Source: Asterias rubens (lineage: Eukaryota > Echinodermata > Asteroidea > Forcipulatida > Asteriidae). From it: a stretch of 64,000 nt of DNA. Positions 44,775 to 56,540 of this stretch are shown one piece after another (within the stretch, counting starts at the first letter, position 1; every line of letters begins with the position of its first letter). Location: positions 2,110,501 to 2,174,500 of the forward strand of contig NC_047083.1 of NCBI RefSeq assembly GCF_902459465.1. Reading direction: 5' to 3'. The notes under the pieces are model-generated. The model was not told the origin of the DNA and searched no databases. It worked only from the letters and a program-made list of their open reading frames with translations. Position numbers and translations under genes: made by a program.

Positions 44775-45040
44775 GCACCCCACACAGACGCACTGCAGCG
44801 GCTGTGATTATCTGACTGAATATAGTAGTGCGCCCTCTTAGGGAAGTTAGAGTAATTCCAAGGAACAGGTGATGCAATAAGAGAAAATAATGTCATCATA
44901 ACTTAATCACTGTATGCTATGGTAGTTTATTTTATTATGGTGCACCCCACAACGCAGCAGCATGCGCTGTGGTTATCAGTGGGCCTTATAGGGCGCCCTC
45001 TTGGTCGAATTAGAGTATTTCCAAAGGACAAGGTGGTCTA
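44775..45040. repeat. Two diverged direct copies of a roughly 95-bp block
   Basis: Block 1 (44775-44875) and block 2 (44945-45040) share, in order, ACGCA-x-CAGC, GCTGTGRTTATC, GCGCCCTCTT and TTAGAGTA-TTCCAA-GGACA. The matches are imperfect, so this is an old duplication. Confidence 0.6.
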
Positions 45041-45327
45041 TACACGTGTACTAAAAGTGGTTTATTGTTTGAACGATTGTGCCCTATTACAATCTAATAT
45101 CTTTTTGGACTTAAGTGGTGCAACAAGTGAGAATATTTCATCATTTAATTCTCACATTTTAAAAATGGACACGGGTCTGGAATCAGCAGATTTCGAGTCG
45201 ACAATGGGGGGTAGAAAGGTATGGGCGAACCCATCGTGATTCAAGGACATCACTCGATTTTTACGCAAGCAAGCGCAGAAGCTTTTCGGGGAAACATGAT
45301 ACAATGGGGTTTAAGATTTACCACGAA

Positions 45328-46427
45328 TCACTGGTGATTCAGTTCGAAAGCTTGGTGACTAATTTACACAGGAGTGCTGTTTCAGTGAAAAAAATGACAG
45401 AACTCAATTGAAGAAAGAAAACAGGACAACAAAGCAAGGCAGTTATTTTTTGGAGCTGAGAAGTCTCCCGATTTTCGAAAAATCTACGGTGTAAAATATA
45501 AAGCAAGGCAGTTCTCTAAAGAACAAAATCTATCTGGCAACAAGTTAATACACAATGTGTTAACTGCAAAGCAAACATTGATATCTCACCATCATCGCCT
45601 CAAGTCTCAATAATAATTATTTGTTTTGGTTCAAAGATTAAAAATCATAGTGAAGGCCAAACGGCTACTTTATCCAGGCAAATGGATGCAAGGAAAACAG
45701 AGTAACATTCTAAGGGGAAATATACTTTTGGTTTTTGGAACCGTTCAGTTATTTGAAGACACTGAGATAATCATAGCACTCTTTTCTGTATAAACAAAAC
45801 AAAGTCTTTATTTGTATGAAATTTTGTGTATGTTTGGTGCGTATCCACAACTATTAAAACCCGCCATGGGGACTTGTCACTGGAGATTCAGTTCGAAAGC
45901 TTGGTGGTGACTCATTGACACAGGAGTGCTGTTTCTGTGAAAAATTTCCGAATTCAATTAATTAAAGAAAACAGGACAACAAAGCAAGGCAGTTATTGTT
46001 TGGAGCTGGGAAGTCTCCCGATTTGAGAAAAATCTACGGTGTAAAAATAATATAAAGCAAGGCAGTTCTCTAAAGAACAAAATCTATCTGGCAACGAGTT
46101 AATACACATTGTGTTAACTGCAAAGCAAACATTGATATCTCACCATCATCGCCTCAAGTCTCAATAATAATTATTTGTTTATGTTCAAAGAATAAAAATC
46201 ATAGTGAAGGCCAAACGGCTACTTTATCCAGGCAAATGGATGCAAGGAAAACAGTGTAACATTCTAAGGGGAAAATATACTTTTGGTTTTTGGAACCGTT
46301 CAGTTATTTGAAGACACTGAGATAATTATAGCACTCTTTTCTGTATAAACAAAACAAAGTCTTTATTTGTATGAAATTTATGTATGTTTGTTGCGTATCC
46401 ACAACTATTAAAACCCGTCATGGTGAC
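45328..46427. repeat. Tandem duplication, two units of about 549 bp
   Basis: Unit 1 (45328-45876) and unit 2 (45877-46427) are nearly identical from TCACTGG-GATTCAGTTCGAA through GGACAACAAAGCAAGGCAGT, ATCTCACCATCATCGCCTCA, GGCAAATGGATGCAAGGAAA and TTTTGGAACCGTTCAGTTAT to CGTATCCACAACTATTAAAA. Each unit itself contains AAGCAAGGCAGTT twice. No open frame runs through, and no known gene was recognised. Confidence 0.9.
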
Positions 46428-47026
46428 ATAATCATTCTTTAAAAAAGGTACAGGTTGTTTGTATAAATATTTTAGCTCTTTTCAGCTACAGAATAGTCTT
46501 GTATGACGATGTCAGGTTTTCCCATGTTTTTTTAAAACTTCGTCGCCCCCACGGTGCATGCAATTTTCGCGACCCTCCCCCGTCCCAATTCGGCGAATTG
46601 AGTCGAAATTTCGTCAGATAACGCCCTCTTGTGACTCAATCCCCTTCATCCACAATTTACCGCATGGGGGAATTCCATATTATGACAATGGCGGTTTCGC
46701 AACACGAGTTGCTCGATTGCACACAGTCGCTCCAGCGAGATTAACTATGATGTACATGCATGTAACATGTGACAGCCTTGCTTACAAAAGAGCCACCGAT
46801 GGCCTTTCACGCTGACACAAATACATAGCTTTCATGCTACTTCGCTAGGCTCATACGCATCAAAAACAGTTTAGTGTCAATGGACACGCCATAATAAAGG
46901 AAAAGGAAGCAATTGGAATTGATTCAAATTATTTATTTACAGCATGGGATAATGGTGGGATCACAAACGGCTTTGATCAATGGAAGTTCCCACTGCAGCC
47001 TAAAAGGCCTAGACTTTACTACATAG

Positions 47027-47193
47027 GCAGCCGTCGATTTCACCAAAATCTTCCTGACTTAGGGTTAATCTTAGGACTTAGGATGAGATAGACGTTAGGA
47101 CACATTGAACCCATCCTAAGTTATAGGACGAGTTTATACCCGTCCTAACTCGAGATAGCAGGATTAATCCTAGCGTTTCGTGAAATCGGCTGC
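47027..47193. mobile_element. Palindromic element, CAGCCGATTTCAC ends
   Basis: Left GGCAGCCGTCGATTTCACCA and right TTTCGTGAAATCGGCTGCTG, central CCTAAGTTATAGGACGAG. A GGCAGC-ended relative of the GATTTCACAAAG family at 32447 and 38602. Confidence 0.75.
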
Positions 47194-47329
47194 TGGTAGC
47201 TGACTTTTACATATAAAAGGGGACACATAAAAGCTTATGTTAGTTTTTATTTGTTGACAAGATTGTTTTGTTACAAACTTTGTTTTGTAAAAAGTGGTGA
47301 CGACCAGTCGTCAACAAAACGACCTCATT

Positions 47330-47579
47330 ATGTAAACCAGCATATGAATAAAATAACAGAAGTCATTTTTTTTTTATCATTAATGGTCAGAAGTTGCAAT
47401 GTAATAAATAACCCCCTTAAATTGTCACACACAATTAATTTGTGTGCTTTCACATGCCTAAAGTCAGAAGTTACCCCTTTCAAAACAAAGCTATATTATG
47501 CTGTAGAGGGGCCGTTTCTCACAATGGTAACACACAGCCTCTTGCTCGGAAAATTCCAATCGTGTCCATTGCCTTTAAG
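47330..47579. mobile_element. TTAA-family element, partial
   Basis: Contains CATATGAATAAAATAACAGA, GGGGCCGTTTCTCACAATGG and GTGTCCATTGCCTTTAA; the left outer end and the hairpin are gone. The 128-codon open frame across it is a by-product. Confidence 0.7.
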
Positions 47580-48445
47580 CAAGATAACCATTATTACTTC
47601 GTCTCTCGGATTTTTAAAAAAGTGTACCATGATGTGAATGCACATTTAAAATAACCCAGTTTACTTTATCGTAAAGGGAAGGAGTTCGCCCATTGTGTCT
47701 GGGATGACTGGCTACAGATTGCACTACATCACCATGGGAACCATAACATGTTGCTATGTAAATAAATGAGTCTTTATTCGAACATAGCTTACATAACTCG
47801 TTGAAAAGAAAGAAAATAATATAAGCGCTATGACACTCCCTTGAGTTTTGATAAAGTGCAATGAACAACAACGGTATGCGTGTTAGTATACAAATAGCAC
47901 GAAATTCATTAATTCTTCAACATTTCATGGATTTCTCACTTGTTTTGTTGTCTGACGTTTTCTTCGAAACACTGAGAATGGATGAATCACTCTTTCTTAT
48001 AGACAATAACACCACCAAGTCTAACCATCTTGTCACGACGGTTTGCCTAATGGCTATAACTAGTAGGCGTTTAGGCAGTCAATGAAAAGAAATAAATACA
48101 ACTCATAATTCAATATTATTAGTATGACAACAATACTATGTTGGTCGTCACAGTATGCCTTTATAGTGCGCGCTTTTTAGGAAGCCAATACAAACAGTGT
48201 TTACATGTACGTAACTGATTCCATAGCAACCAAACCTCTTTGTTATGACGACCGGATCTATCAGTTTCAAGTTCAATGTATTTCAATACATTAGTCACGA
48301 GTTGTATTATTTATTTTACCGGTCGCATGTAGCAACATCATACATTTCGTGCGCAAACAGAATCGGTAACTTCCTGTTGAGTTAAATTTGTTTCCTGCTG
48401 TTTAGAATCGCTATACTCAAATACTTGTCCTGATTTCGTTTTGTT

Positions 48446-48710
48446 TTAAAGGCACTGGACACCTTTGGTAAATATTGTCAAAGACCAGTGTTCCACTTGG
48501 TGTATCTCAACATAACAAACCTGTGAAAATTCGGACTCAATTGGTCGTCGAAGTTGCGAGAGAGTAATGGAAGAAAAAGCACCATTGTCACACCATGCTT
48601 TCAGATAACTCGAATGCCAGACCTCTCAGCCGAGGTTCTTATAGTATTCAGTTCAAATATTAAAAAAGTGAGAAATTACTACTTTCTCAAAAACTACATT
48701 ACGCCTGAAT
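48446..48710. mobile_element. TTAA-family element, truncated at right
   Basis: TTAAAGGCACTGGACACCTT, TCAACATAACAAACCTGTGA and ACCTCTCAGCCGAGGTTCT (hairpin remnant), ending near AACTACATTACG. Confidence 0.8.
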
Positions 48711-49087
48711 GTGGTACGTGTATCAAAGCGCCATGTATTTGTTTTTCAAGATGATCAACAGAGCTATGGTTTGAAATGAGATCCAACGATCGCACTCTCT
48801 CCAAGCAATATTGCGTAACATTGTTCTTTCATACATACATTCACAAGACACCATGACCCTCTGGGGTCTACGTCCAATCCGCGAAGGGCGAAACGTGCTT
48901 TCTTGAAGGACAGAGGTGTCAAGACGACTACAAAAGGAGACTCGTACACTAGAAAAGACCTTGAGTATTCAATGTTAGATAGCCACATCTATGTTTAACA
49001 ATAGGATAACTTTCTAAGAAATGCTGCTGGAAGAGACTGCAGTTTCATAGTTTTAGAGCATGAGATAAAGCTTTTACGTTATCACCA

Positions 49088-49292
49088 TAGGCCAAATTTC
49101 ACAAAGCTGTTATATGATAAGCAGAAAATGCTGCTGTAAACTTCTTTGCTAAGCAAACAATAGTGAGCGGGCACCAGTTGCAACAATGTGAACATTATGG
49201 AATTTCGACTGGTAACCAGTTTCTGTTGATCTAGATTTGTCTGTGCTTAGCAAGTTTGTATGCTTGCATACAAGCTTTAAGATGAAATTGTG
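49088..49292. repeat. Degenerate GCCAAATTTCACAAAGCTG element
   Basis: GGCCAAATTTCACAAAGCTG opens it and AAGATGAAATTGTGACCTGG closes it, with AAGCAAACAATAGTGAGCGG and CAGTTGCAACAATGTGAAC inside, as in the copy at 12536. Confidence 0.55.
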
Positions 49293-50020
49293 ACCTGGTG
49301 TGGCAGAAGATCCCCCAACCGCAACAATCCCTGGTCATTCTGCCCCCCCCCCCGTAAGGCAACATGTGTGCAAACTTCTTGTGATTAGGGCCTTAATCAA
49401 CTTCTTTTAGCCCGTGGGGGCAGGGGGAGGAGACACAGTCACACACAGAATATCTGGGGAACAAATTTCAATTATAGACAACGGCATTCCTTCATCTATT
49501 TGACATACTGTCTGCTTGTATTTGTAATTGTTTATTGGCCAAATAAAGAATAAGAATAAGAATAATTGCGGACACCAAATCAAAACGTGTGGAACTACCG
49601 ATGTGAATGGAGACACATTTAAACACGTATGCTTTTATTCGTGACATTATTGTTAATTTTGAGGGAGACATAACTCGTACAATGTCTATAGAGTTTCTGT
49701 GAAAAGAGCATTATGGCACAAATGCAAGGTATTTTTGACTAGGTTCACTGAAAACGGTGTCGTGTGTAATAGGGTTACCCAAGTTCCAACCCAACAAAAT
49801 TTTCCAAAACCCTAACCTACCGTATTGTTCCGTTCCTATACCCCCAACCCGGAACCCCAACCATGGAGATGCCCCAACTTGTACATAGTGGGAGAGTCGA
49901 CTGAATTGTAGGGGTGTCAGAATATACTCAGAATCGACTTCAATTTTTTTTTTTTTATTAAAAACTCATTTTTAGCACACAAATTTACTTGGTATCGAGC
50001 AATGGAGAGAGGTGTTGATA

Positions 50021-50386
50021 ATAATAATAATAACTTTCGATTTATATAGCGCCTAATAACTAACACTTAATTCTCTAAGCGCTTTACATTAGTGCCCTGG
50101 TCATAGGGCCAATAACACCCCCTTTAATGTTTCTTTAATGTTTCTCAGCTCCCTTGGGAGTATACAACCTGGGCAACAGTTTATATCGCTCCAAAGGCTT
50201 TTTCATTCACAATATCAACCTCTACCCTCGCAGGTACCCATTTATTTCCCTGGGTGAAGAGAAGCAATTATAGTAAAGTATCTTGCTCAAGGACACAAGT
50301 GTCACGACCGGGATTCGAACCCACACTCCGGTGAAAACGCACCAGAACTTGAATTCGATGCTCTCAACCACTCGGCCATGACACTC
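50021..50386 (-). mobile_element. Full-length tRNA-derived SINE with TGATA target duplication
   Basis: Read on the minus strand: a tRNA-like head with A-box GTGTCATGGCCGAGTGGTTG and B-box GGGTTCGAATCCCGG, a body (CTTGTGTCCTTGAGCAAGAT, CACCCAGGGAAATAAATGGG, GCCTTTGGAGCGATATAAAC), then AAAGCGCTTAGAGAATTAAG, GGCGCTATATAAATCGAAAG and a TTATTATTATTATTATC tail. TGATA lies on both sides (50016-50020, 50387-50391). About 366 bp. The head has the features of a Ser/Leu-type tRNA ancestor, but the anticodon is not assignable with confidence. Confidence 0.9.
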
Positions 50387-50436
50387 TGATAGTATAGTTA
50401 AACATTGCGAGAAACGGCTCCCTCTGAAGTAACGTA

Positions 50437-50678
50437 CTCTCTAAATGCAAAAGAGTGAAAAAGCACTCTTTGAAGAGCCATATGAGGGACAACTCTTATT
50501 AGGGTGGTCTTCCACTCTTTTAGATTGAAGTTTGCATCTGTTGGAGTGATTTTTCACTCTGTCCTGGAGTGAAACCCCGCTAAAAGAGTGAAATAACCAC
50601 CATTCTTTTTAAAGAGCCATATGAGAGACAACTCAAAATGTAAAGAGTGGTGTTTTTCACTCTTTTACATTTAGAGAG
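50437..50678. mobile_element. 242-bp TA-flanked inverted-repeat element
   Basis: Ends CTCTCTAAATGCAAAAGAGT and ACTCTTTTACATTTAGAGAG are inverted. TA stands on each side (50435-50436, 50679-50680), and the host's empty site reads AACGTAGTTTT in other copies, so the TA was duplicated. Both arms carry AAGAGCCATATGAG-GACAACTC. TA targets fit Tc1/mariner-type mobilisation. Confidence 0.9.
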
Positions 50679-51304
50679 TAGTTTTGAGAAAGGGGTAGGT
50701 TCCCGCTTAAATTATATTTCTCTTGCAACTTCCATGACCAATTTTCACGGATTTGTTATTTTACGTACATGTTGGGATACACCAAGTGAGAATACTGGTC
50801 TTTGGCAATTACCAAAGGTGTCTACTGCCTTTAAAGCAATGCAACCCAAAAGTGCCCTAATATGGGTAAGGTACCTAATGCTTACCACGTACTTAATATT
50901 GCTTTGTCACAGATTTATTTGCTAATATAATAACAGATTAATAATACGCCAAAGTGTCAAAAGACCGTCCTTGAGAAATTTTACTTGCCCATTGTCAACG
51001 AGCGGAAGCCGTCGAGGACTTTATCTGACAAAGTGCGGATAAAAATTATTGACTTTCGGTTCGTCAGGAAGTCTGATCGTATTAATGGGTTTTTATTGTG
51101 TGCACTTCTCTAAAAAGACGACGGTCATGTTTTTCTAGAAGTTTCTTAATCTCTCAAAATGTACGACTGTGCCCCTCAATAATTGTATAAACGTGTTTTT
51201 CTAGAAGTTTCTTAACTATGAAAATTGCTGACAATACAGTTATCCTAAATGACATAATCTCATAGATCATGAACACCAGGGCCCAAATTCATAAAGCTGC
51301 TCAA

Positions 51305-51570
51305 AGGCACTGGGCACCTTTGGTAATTGTCAAATACCTTTAATTGGTGTGTCTCAACATGCACCAAAAAAAAAACCTAGGCAAATTTTAACTCAACTGG
51401 TCGGCAAAGTTGCGAGATAATAATGGAAGAAAAAAACACCACTTTCGCACAAGTTGTGTGTTTTCAGATGCCTTGAATTCGAGACCTCAGCTGAGGTCTC
51501 GAATTCAATTCAAATATTTTAGTGAGAATACTTCTTTCTCAAAAATATACGTTACTTCAGAGGGAGCCGT
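51305..51570. mobile_element. TTAA-family element, right end missing (in duplication unit 1)
   Basis: AAAGGCACTGGGCACCTTTG through the hairpin GAATTCGAGACCTCAGCTGA to TACTTCAGAGGGAGCCGTTT, where similarity stops. The same truncation point in unit 2 (near TTCAGAGGG, 52938) shows it preceded the duplication. Confidence 0.85.
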
Positions 51571-51821
51571 TTGTATGAAGTAAAATAATATCATACACTG
51601 AACATTGGGTTGGGTGACTCAAAATCATAACCAATGTGAAAGTTAACTTTGTATAATTGTTCTTCATTTCTAGTACCATTGGTATAATTATTTGTTTCCT
51701 TCAATTATAACATCTTTTTATGGGTTCTGCCAGTAGACTTACATAAATTATGGCTCCTCCAACCCAATAAAAATATGATGTAAAAACAATGACTTCACTG
51801 AATGCACAATCATACTTCTTG

Positions 51822-51935
51822 AGGTGTATGGGTACGTATAGTATTGCACCACTGTTGGGTTTGAGCGTCTAAAGAAAAACTTACCCAAACTACAGTTTCA
51901 TAGTGCTGCATCCACCATACCTCAATATTATGGTT
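51822..51935. mobile_element. Small palindromic element, GAGGTATGGTGGA family
   Basis: Left TGAGGTGTATGGGTACGTAT with AGTATTGCACCACTGTTGGG, right ACCCAAACTACAGTTTCATA with TCCACCATACCTCAA. Confidence 0.75.
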
Positions 51936-52676
51936 TTTGCTTTTCTTTTGAAAAAAAACCCAAAACAAACAAAAACACACACACTGTAGGCCCTACTGGT
52001 CGGAAACTCTTTTCAGAGCTAGCACTCATACCAACATGAGGTTTACACAATGTTGTACCGGAAGCTCACTAATCAATAGTCATAAATACTTCTTAATATT
52101 AATAAATAAATATAGGCACTGGATAATAAAAGTATGGTGCAATCGTACCTTTAAACTTCGTGGTGAATAAAGGTCTCACTTAAAAAAAGATATTAAGTAA
52201 ACAGTGCACTGATTGATTCACACACCATTTATTTATTTATTCATCTTTTTATCCTGTTAAAAAACATTGTTTTATCTCGTCTCGTGACGTTCGTAAATAG
52301 TCATCGCAATGATTCATGCAAAAAATAATCTTCGAAAGACACGAAAAAATGGTTTGTGCTCGAGAGCTGTAAATTTACTTCGTTAAACCATGGAGGTAGT
52401 GCGGATAAGAATTGTTTGACTTTCGGTTCGTCAGGAAGTCTGATCATAATAATGTTTTTTTGTATTGTGTGCACTTCTCTAGAAAGACCACGGTCATGTT
52501 TTTCTCGAAGTTTCTTAATCTCTTAAAATGTACGACTGTGCCCCTCAATAATTGTATAAACGTGTTTTTCTAGAATTTTCTTAACTAGGAAAATTGCTGA
52601 CAATACAGTTATCCTAAATGACATAATCTCATATAGATCATGAACACCATGCATGGCCCAAATTCATAGAGCTGCT

Positions 52677-52937
52677 CAAAGGCACTGGGCACCGTTGGTA
52701 ATTGTCAAATACCTTTAATTGGTGTATCTCAACATGCACAAAACAAAACCTAGGCAAATTTTAACTCAATTGGTCGGCAAAGTTGCGAGATAATAATGGA
52801 AGAAAAGGCACAATTTTCGCACAAGTTGTGTGTTTTCAGATGCCTTGAATTCGAGACCTCAGCTGAGGTCTCGAATTCAATTCAAATATTTTAGTGAGAA
52901 TACTTCTTTCTCAAAAATATACGTTACTTCAGAGGGT
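52677..52937. mobile_element. TTAA-family element, right end missing (in duplication unit 2)
   Basis: AAAGGCACTGGGCACCGTTG through GAATTCGAGACCTCAGCTGA to GTTACTTCAGAGGG. Counterpart of 51305-51570. Confidence 0.85.
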
Positions 52938-53189
52938 CATACAATGAATATTGGGTTTGGGTGACTCAAAATCATAACCAATGTGAAAGCTAACTTTGTA
53001 TAGTCCTCATTTTTAGTACCGTGGTAATTGTTTCCTACAATTACAAAAACTTTTGTTGAGTGTTCTGCCAGTATAGCCTTTACTAGGCCTACATACATTA
53101 TGGCTCCCCCATCCCGGAAAAAGATTATGCAAATTGCAAAAGCAAAAACTGGACTTTACTGAATGCACTGAACTGAGGTATGACTTTTT

Positions 53190-53300
53190 GAGGTATGTGG
53201 GGACGTTATAGTATTGCACCACTGTTTGGTTTAAGTGTATTCAGAAAAAAATTACCCAAACTAGACTCATAATGCTGTGTCCACCATACCTCAAAATGGC
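53190..53300. mobile_element. Small palindromic element, GAGGTATGGTGGA family (empty-site copy)
   Basis: TTTGAGGTATGTGGGGACGT to TCCACCATACCTCAAAA. Its centre, TTTAAGTGTATTCAG, shows the intact site that in the copy at 40346 received the Mutator-like insertion. Confidence 0.8.
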
Positions 53301-53799
53301 TCATTATGCTTTTCTTTTTTGAAAAAAAAAAGAAAAACCCACCAAAAGCTAGCACTCGTACCAAAAGAGGCTTACACATTGTTGTACCCGGAAGCTCACT
53401 AGTCAATTAGTCAAAAATACTTCTTAAAATTAATAAATAAATATAGGCACTGGATAATAAAAGTGTGGTGCAATCGTACATTTGAACTTCGTGGTGAATA
53501 AGGGTGACTCAAATCAAAGGAGATAAGTAAGCACATGATACACTGATTTCTTCACACACCATTTATTTATTTATTTATCTTTTTATCCTGTAAACAAACA
53601 TTGTTTTATCTCGTCTCGTGACGCTCCTAAATAGTCATCGCAATGATTCATGCAAAAAGTAACCTTTAAAAGACACCAAAAATGGTTTGTCAGGATAATT
53701 ATTTCGTCAGCGAAAACTCAATATTATTTAATTCGTCATAAGCCATGGATGTAGAAATGCTCAATGATTACACTGTACAGCACGGAGACATTTACAATT

Positions 53800-53880
53800 T
53801 CCTGAAAAGGTGCACTTCACCAAGAAGATGTTTTGGTGCCCTTGCCCTTTTTCAAAAACGAAGCAATATACAAGCTTGGT
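53800..53880. repeat. Fragment of the GGAGGCAACGG-type repeat
   Basis: Keeps TTTGGTGCCCTTGCCCTTTT then CAAAAACGAAGCA, the right-hand end of the copy at 4912. Confidence 0.65.
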
Positions 53881-54354
53881 TGGTACACACCATTTATAAA
53901 TTCAGCACCCCAACAAATCAGGTAAACTAGGCACAATGTTACAAACTTCTACACACAAAACGGCATTAAAAAAGCACATAGACAGCATTATTTGCGGTTC
54001 TCAAACACCAGTATTAAACTTTGTGTGACCCAACAAACCGACTGTGAAGGGCTCAGTCGGTTCTGTTGGTGCTTGATGTTGTTTTAAAAATCATCTCGGT
54101 TTTAAATTAGAACTGTAAATGACGCAATTATACAGGGTTCTAATGCAAATAGTTTATGCCTTGCCCTGGATGTCTGCAAATCATCCTATCAAAATAGATT
54201 TAATAAGTAGATTATAAAAGTTTTTTTTTTTTTTTTTACGCGGTTTTGTGCGGCAAGTCAATGTGCAATGCTTGTTGATATACGAAAGGCGCTTCTCGCT
54301 GAACTTGAACATTCAGTACTCGTTGTGGAAAGGTACGGGAATCTAAAAATAGAC

Positions 54355-54392
54355 ATGACATCATCCCCGGTATGACATCATCCCCGGTATGC
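54355..54392. repeat. 20-bp tandem duplication
   Basis: GACATCATCCCCGGTAT occurs twice back to back with a 19- to 20-base period. Confidence 0.8.
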
Positions 54393-54929
54393 ACGTGCGG
54401 TGAACTTTTACACGATGCTGCAATCTTGGTACTGTTCCCAACCATGCATGCCGATAGCTAATGTACAAAAAAGGAACCAGACTGTTTTTGCCCTCGGTTT
54501 GGTCACATTGGTTTGAGTGTGGATGCAACAATGGCAACACCGAAGTGGGAGTAGGTTTTTTTTTTTTATAACATGATCCTTTTAAATGATGTAAATGGAA
54601 TTGGACTATCGTATGGAAGGATGGGGGGTAGTTTCCTAATTTTGAGAGAGTAATGGAAGTATAGGTGGTTTTACTGAGAAATCTAACAAAATGCTTCTCC
54701 AGCGGTTCAAAACGGCCACAGTGACTAGTTAACAGGGCTCCTCACTGAGTTAAGAAAGTTTGAAGAATGGTCAAAGTAGATGCCTTAAGATCAGGGATAA
54801 TAAAGTAATTTGTAAACCTCAACCATCTAAGGCATCAGACATGCACACAAACTCAATGTCATTTGTTGAATATTTCTTCAAAGTGTACAAGCTTACAATT
54901 TTCAAATAAGGGAACAAAAGGATAGCGAC

Positions 54930-55062
54930 GAGTCCTTAAACTGCCGTTTAAAACCGGCATGGTCGTGGCCGTGCGATAAAGACCCGAACCGAAGGCGAGG
55001 GCCTTTATCGCTCGGCCACTACCCTTCAAGGTTTTAAACGGCAGTTTACAAACGAGTCCCTA
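54930..55062. mobile_element. Palindromic element, GGACTCG...CGAGTCC with TAAACTGCCGTTTAAAAC arms
   Basis: Left GACGAGTCCTTAAACTGCCG then TTTAAAACC, right GGTTTTAAACGGCAGTTTAC then AAACGAGTCCC. The inner GTGCGATAAAG and CTTTATCGCTC also pair. Centre holds CCGAACCGAAGGCGAGG. Confidence 0.8.
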
Positions 55063-55828
55063 CTCTTTTATTGCTATTCATAAATGCCTTTTTGGTTAAA
55101 AGGCGCAATAAAGTATGAAACTCTGTCAAACTTGAGCTCTGGACGTGTGTTGCATTTTTATGACTGTGACAATTTTCGGATATGCATTCGTGCGCGTAGT
55201 AGTATGCATCTAAACGTATCCGAAAACAACCGGTTGTAAACCGCTCCAGCTGGTCATTATCAACCGTTTAAACACCCCCACGCGACCCGCTCTCCGCCAA
55301 TAGAAACAGCAAAACTGTTTGAGGTATTTATAAATACGATTTCAGAGCTGCATTTCTCTAAAGGAGCCACAATTTCTCAATCTTATGCACTAACATCCTC
55401 AAACTGATTTACATCATTGTGTCTTGTTGTATCGAGGTGTGTCAGTCGTCCCCAACTGACCTCCATTGACGTCAATGAATAACGTCACTGATTGACGTCA
55501 GAACTTATAGTTTCCCACCAGCCGATATGAAGACCAATGACAACTTAATGTTTTTGGAAGTTCTCTAAAAATAAACCATTGGTGTCAAGTTTTAAGAATA
55601 AATGTTCCGTGGGTGGCTGAGAGAGTTTTAAGGTTGGTCTATGCTCGGTACATTTCATTAACCTCATTGTTTGATTGGAGATGTTCATGTTTTAATTTTA
55701 AAAAAACTTATTGTGTCCCGGTGTTTCAGTTGACCCAAACTTAACTGAACTGACGTCACTGATTGACATCACTACCACCTGGTGATGGGGACCAATTACA
55801 ACACTTTTCTTCTGTATAAGTTCTCTTA

Positions 55829-56540
55829 AAAACACCGGACTCTTTTGGTAATTGTCAAAACCAGTCTTCTCACTTAGTGCATCTCAAATAACAAATCTGT
55901 GAAAATAGGGGTTAAATTATTGATCATCGAAGTTGCAAGAAAAAAACGGAGAAGAAATAAAAAACACCCTTGGTGTATCTCACACGAAGTTGTGTGCTTT
56001 CAGATGCTTGATTTCAAGCACTCAAATTCTAAAATTGAGGTCTCGAAATCGAATTCGTGGAAAATTACTACTTTCTCGAAAGCTTCATTACTTCAGAGGG
56101 AGCCGTTTCTCACAATGTTTGATACTATCAACCTCTCCCCATTACTCGTAATCAAGTAAGGTTTTATGCTAATAATTATTTTGAGTATTTAACAATAGTG
56201 CCCACTGCTTTTAAAGGCACATGACACGTTTGGTTATTTTCAAAGACCAGTATTCTCACTCGGTGCATCTCAACATTCATGCATATAATAACCAAATCTG
56301 TGAAACTGTGTACAGTATATTATAATTATTGGTCATCGACGTTGCAAGAAAATAATGAATAAAAAAACACTCTTGTTGTACATAGTGTGCTTTCATCAGA
56401 TGCCTGAGAAAGTCAGAGGGAGTCGTTTCGTACAATGTTTTTATCTATCAACAGCTCTCAGTTGCTCGTTATACTAAGGGAAGTTCTTTTACTAGTTATT
56501 TATTTTAAGTATTTCCCAAACATTCACAGTGCCTTTAAAA
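55829..56540. mobile_element. Two adjacent TTAA-family elements
   Basis: Copy 1 (55829-56214) runs AAAACACCGGACTCTTTTGG to GTGCCCACTGCTTTTAA; copy 2 (56211-56540) runs TTAAAGGCACATGACACGTT to CATTCACAGTGCCTTTAA. They share or abut at one TTAA. Copy 2 lacks most of the hairpin. Confidence 0.85.

Larger units (their letters stand above)
49955..50834. mobile_element. TTAA-family element carrying two further elements
   Basis: The host pieces are 49955-50020 (CTTGGTATCGAGCAATGGAG), 50392-50436 (GAAACGGCTCCCTCTGAAGT) and 50679-50834 (TTGGGATACACCAAGTGAGA to GTGTCTACTGCCTTTAA). The gaps are filled by the SINE at 50021-50386 and the element at 50437-50678. Confidence 0.9.
51033..53690. repeat. Large tandem duplication, two units of about 1.3 kb
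   Basis: Unit 1 (51033 to about 52356) and unit 2 (52399 to about 53690) are collinear. Shared marks in order are TTTCGGTTCGTCAGGAAGTC, GTACGACTGTGCCCCTCAAT, a truncated TTAA-family copy, GGTGACTCAAAATCATAACC, a palindromic GTATTGCACCACTGTT element, AATAAATATAGGCACTGGAT, and TTTTATCTCGTCTCGTGACG. The offset is 1366 bp. The units differ by scattered substitutions and small indels, so the event is older than the one at 45328. No exon is recognised in either unit. Confidence 0.9.

Noticed and set aside
44919-45239. 106-codon plus-strand open frame
   Set aside because: Falls in an old duplicated block and has no recognisable motif or splice context.
47251-47637. 128-codon plus-strand open frame
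   Set aside because: Runs through a partial TTAA-family element (CCGTTTCTCACAATGG); composition unlike protein.
50300-50386. tRNA gene on the minus strand
   Set aside because: A-box and B-box are present, but the sequence is the head of a SINE with body, AT-rich tail and target duplication, and similar heads recur across the window.
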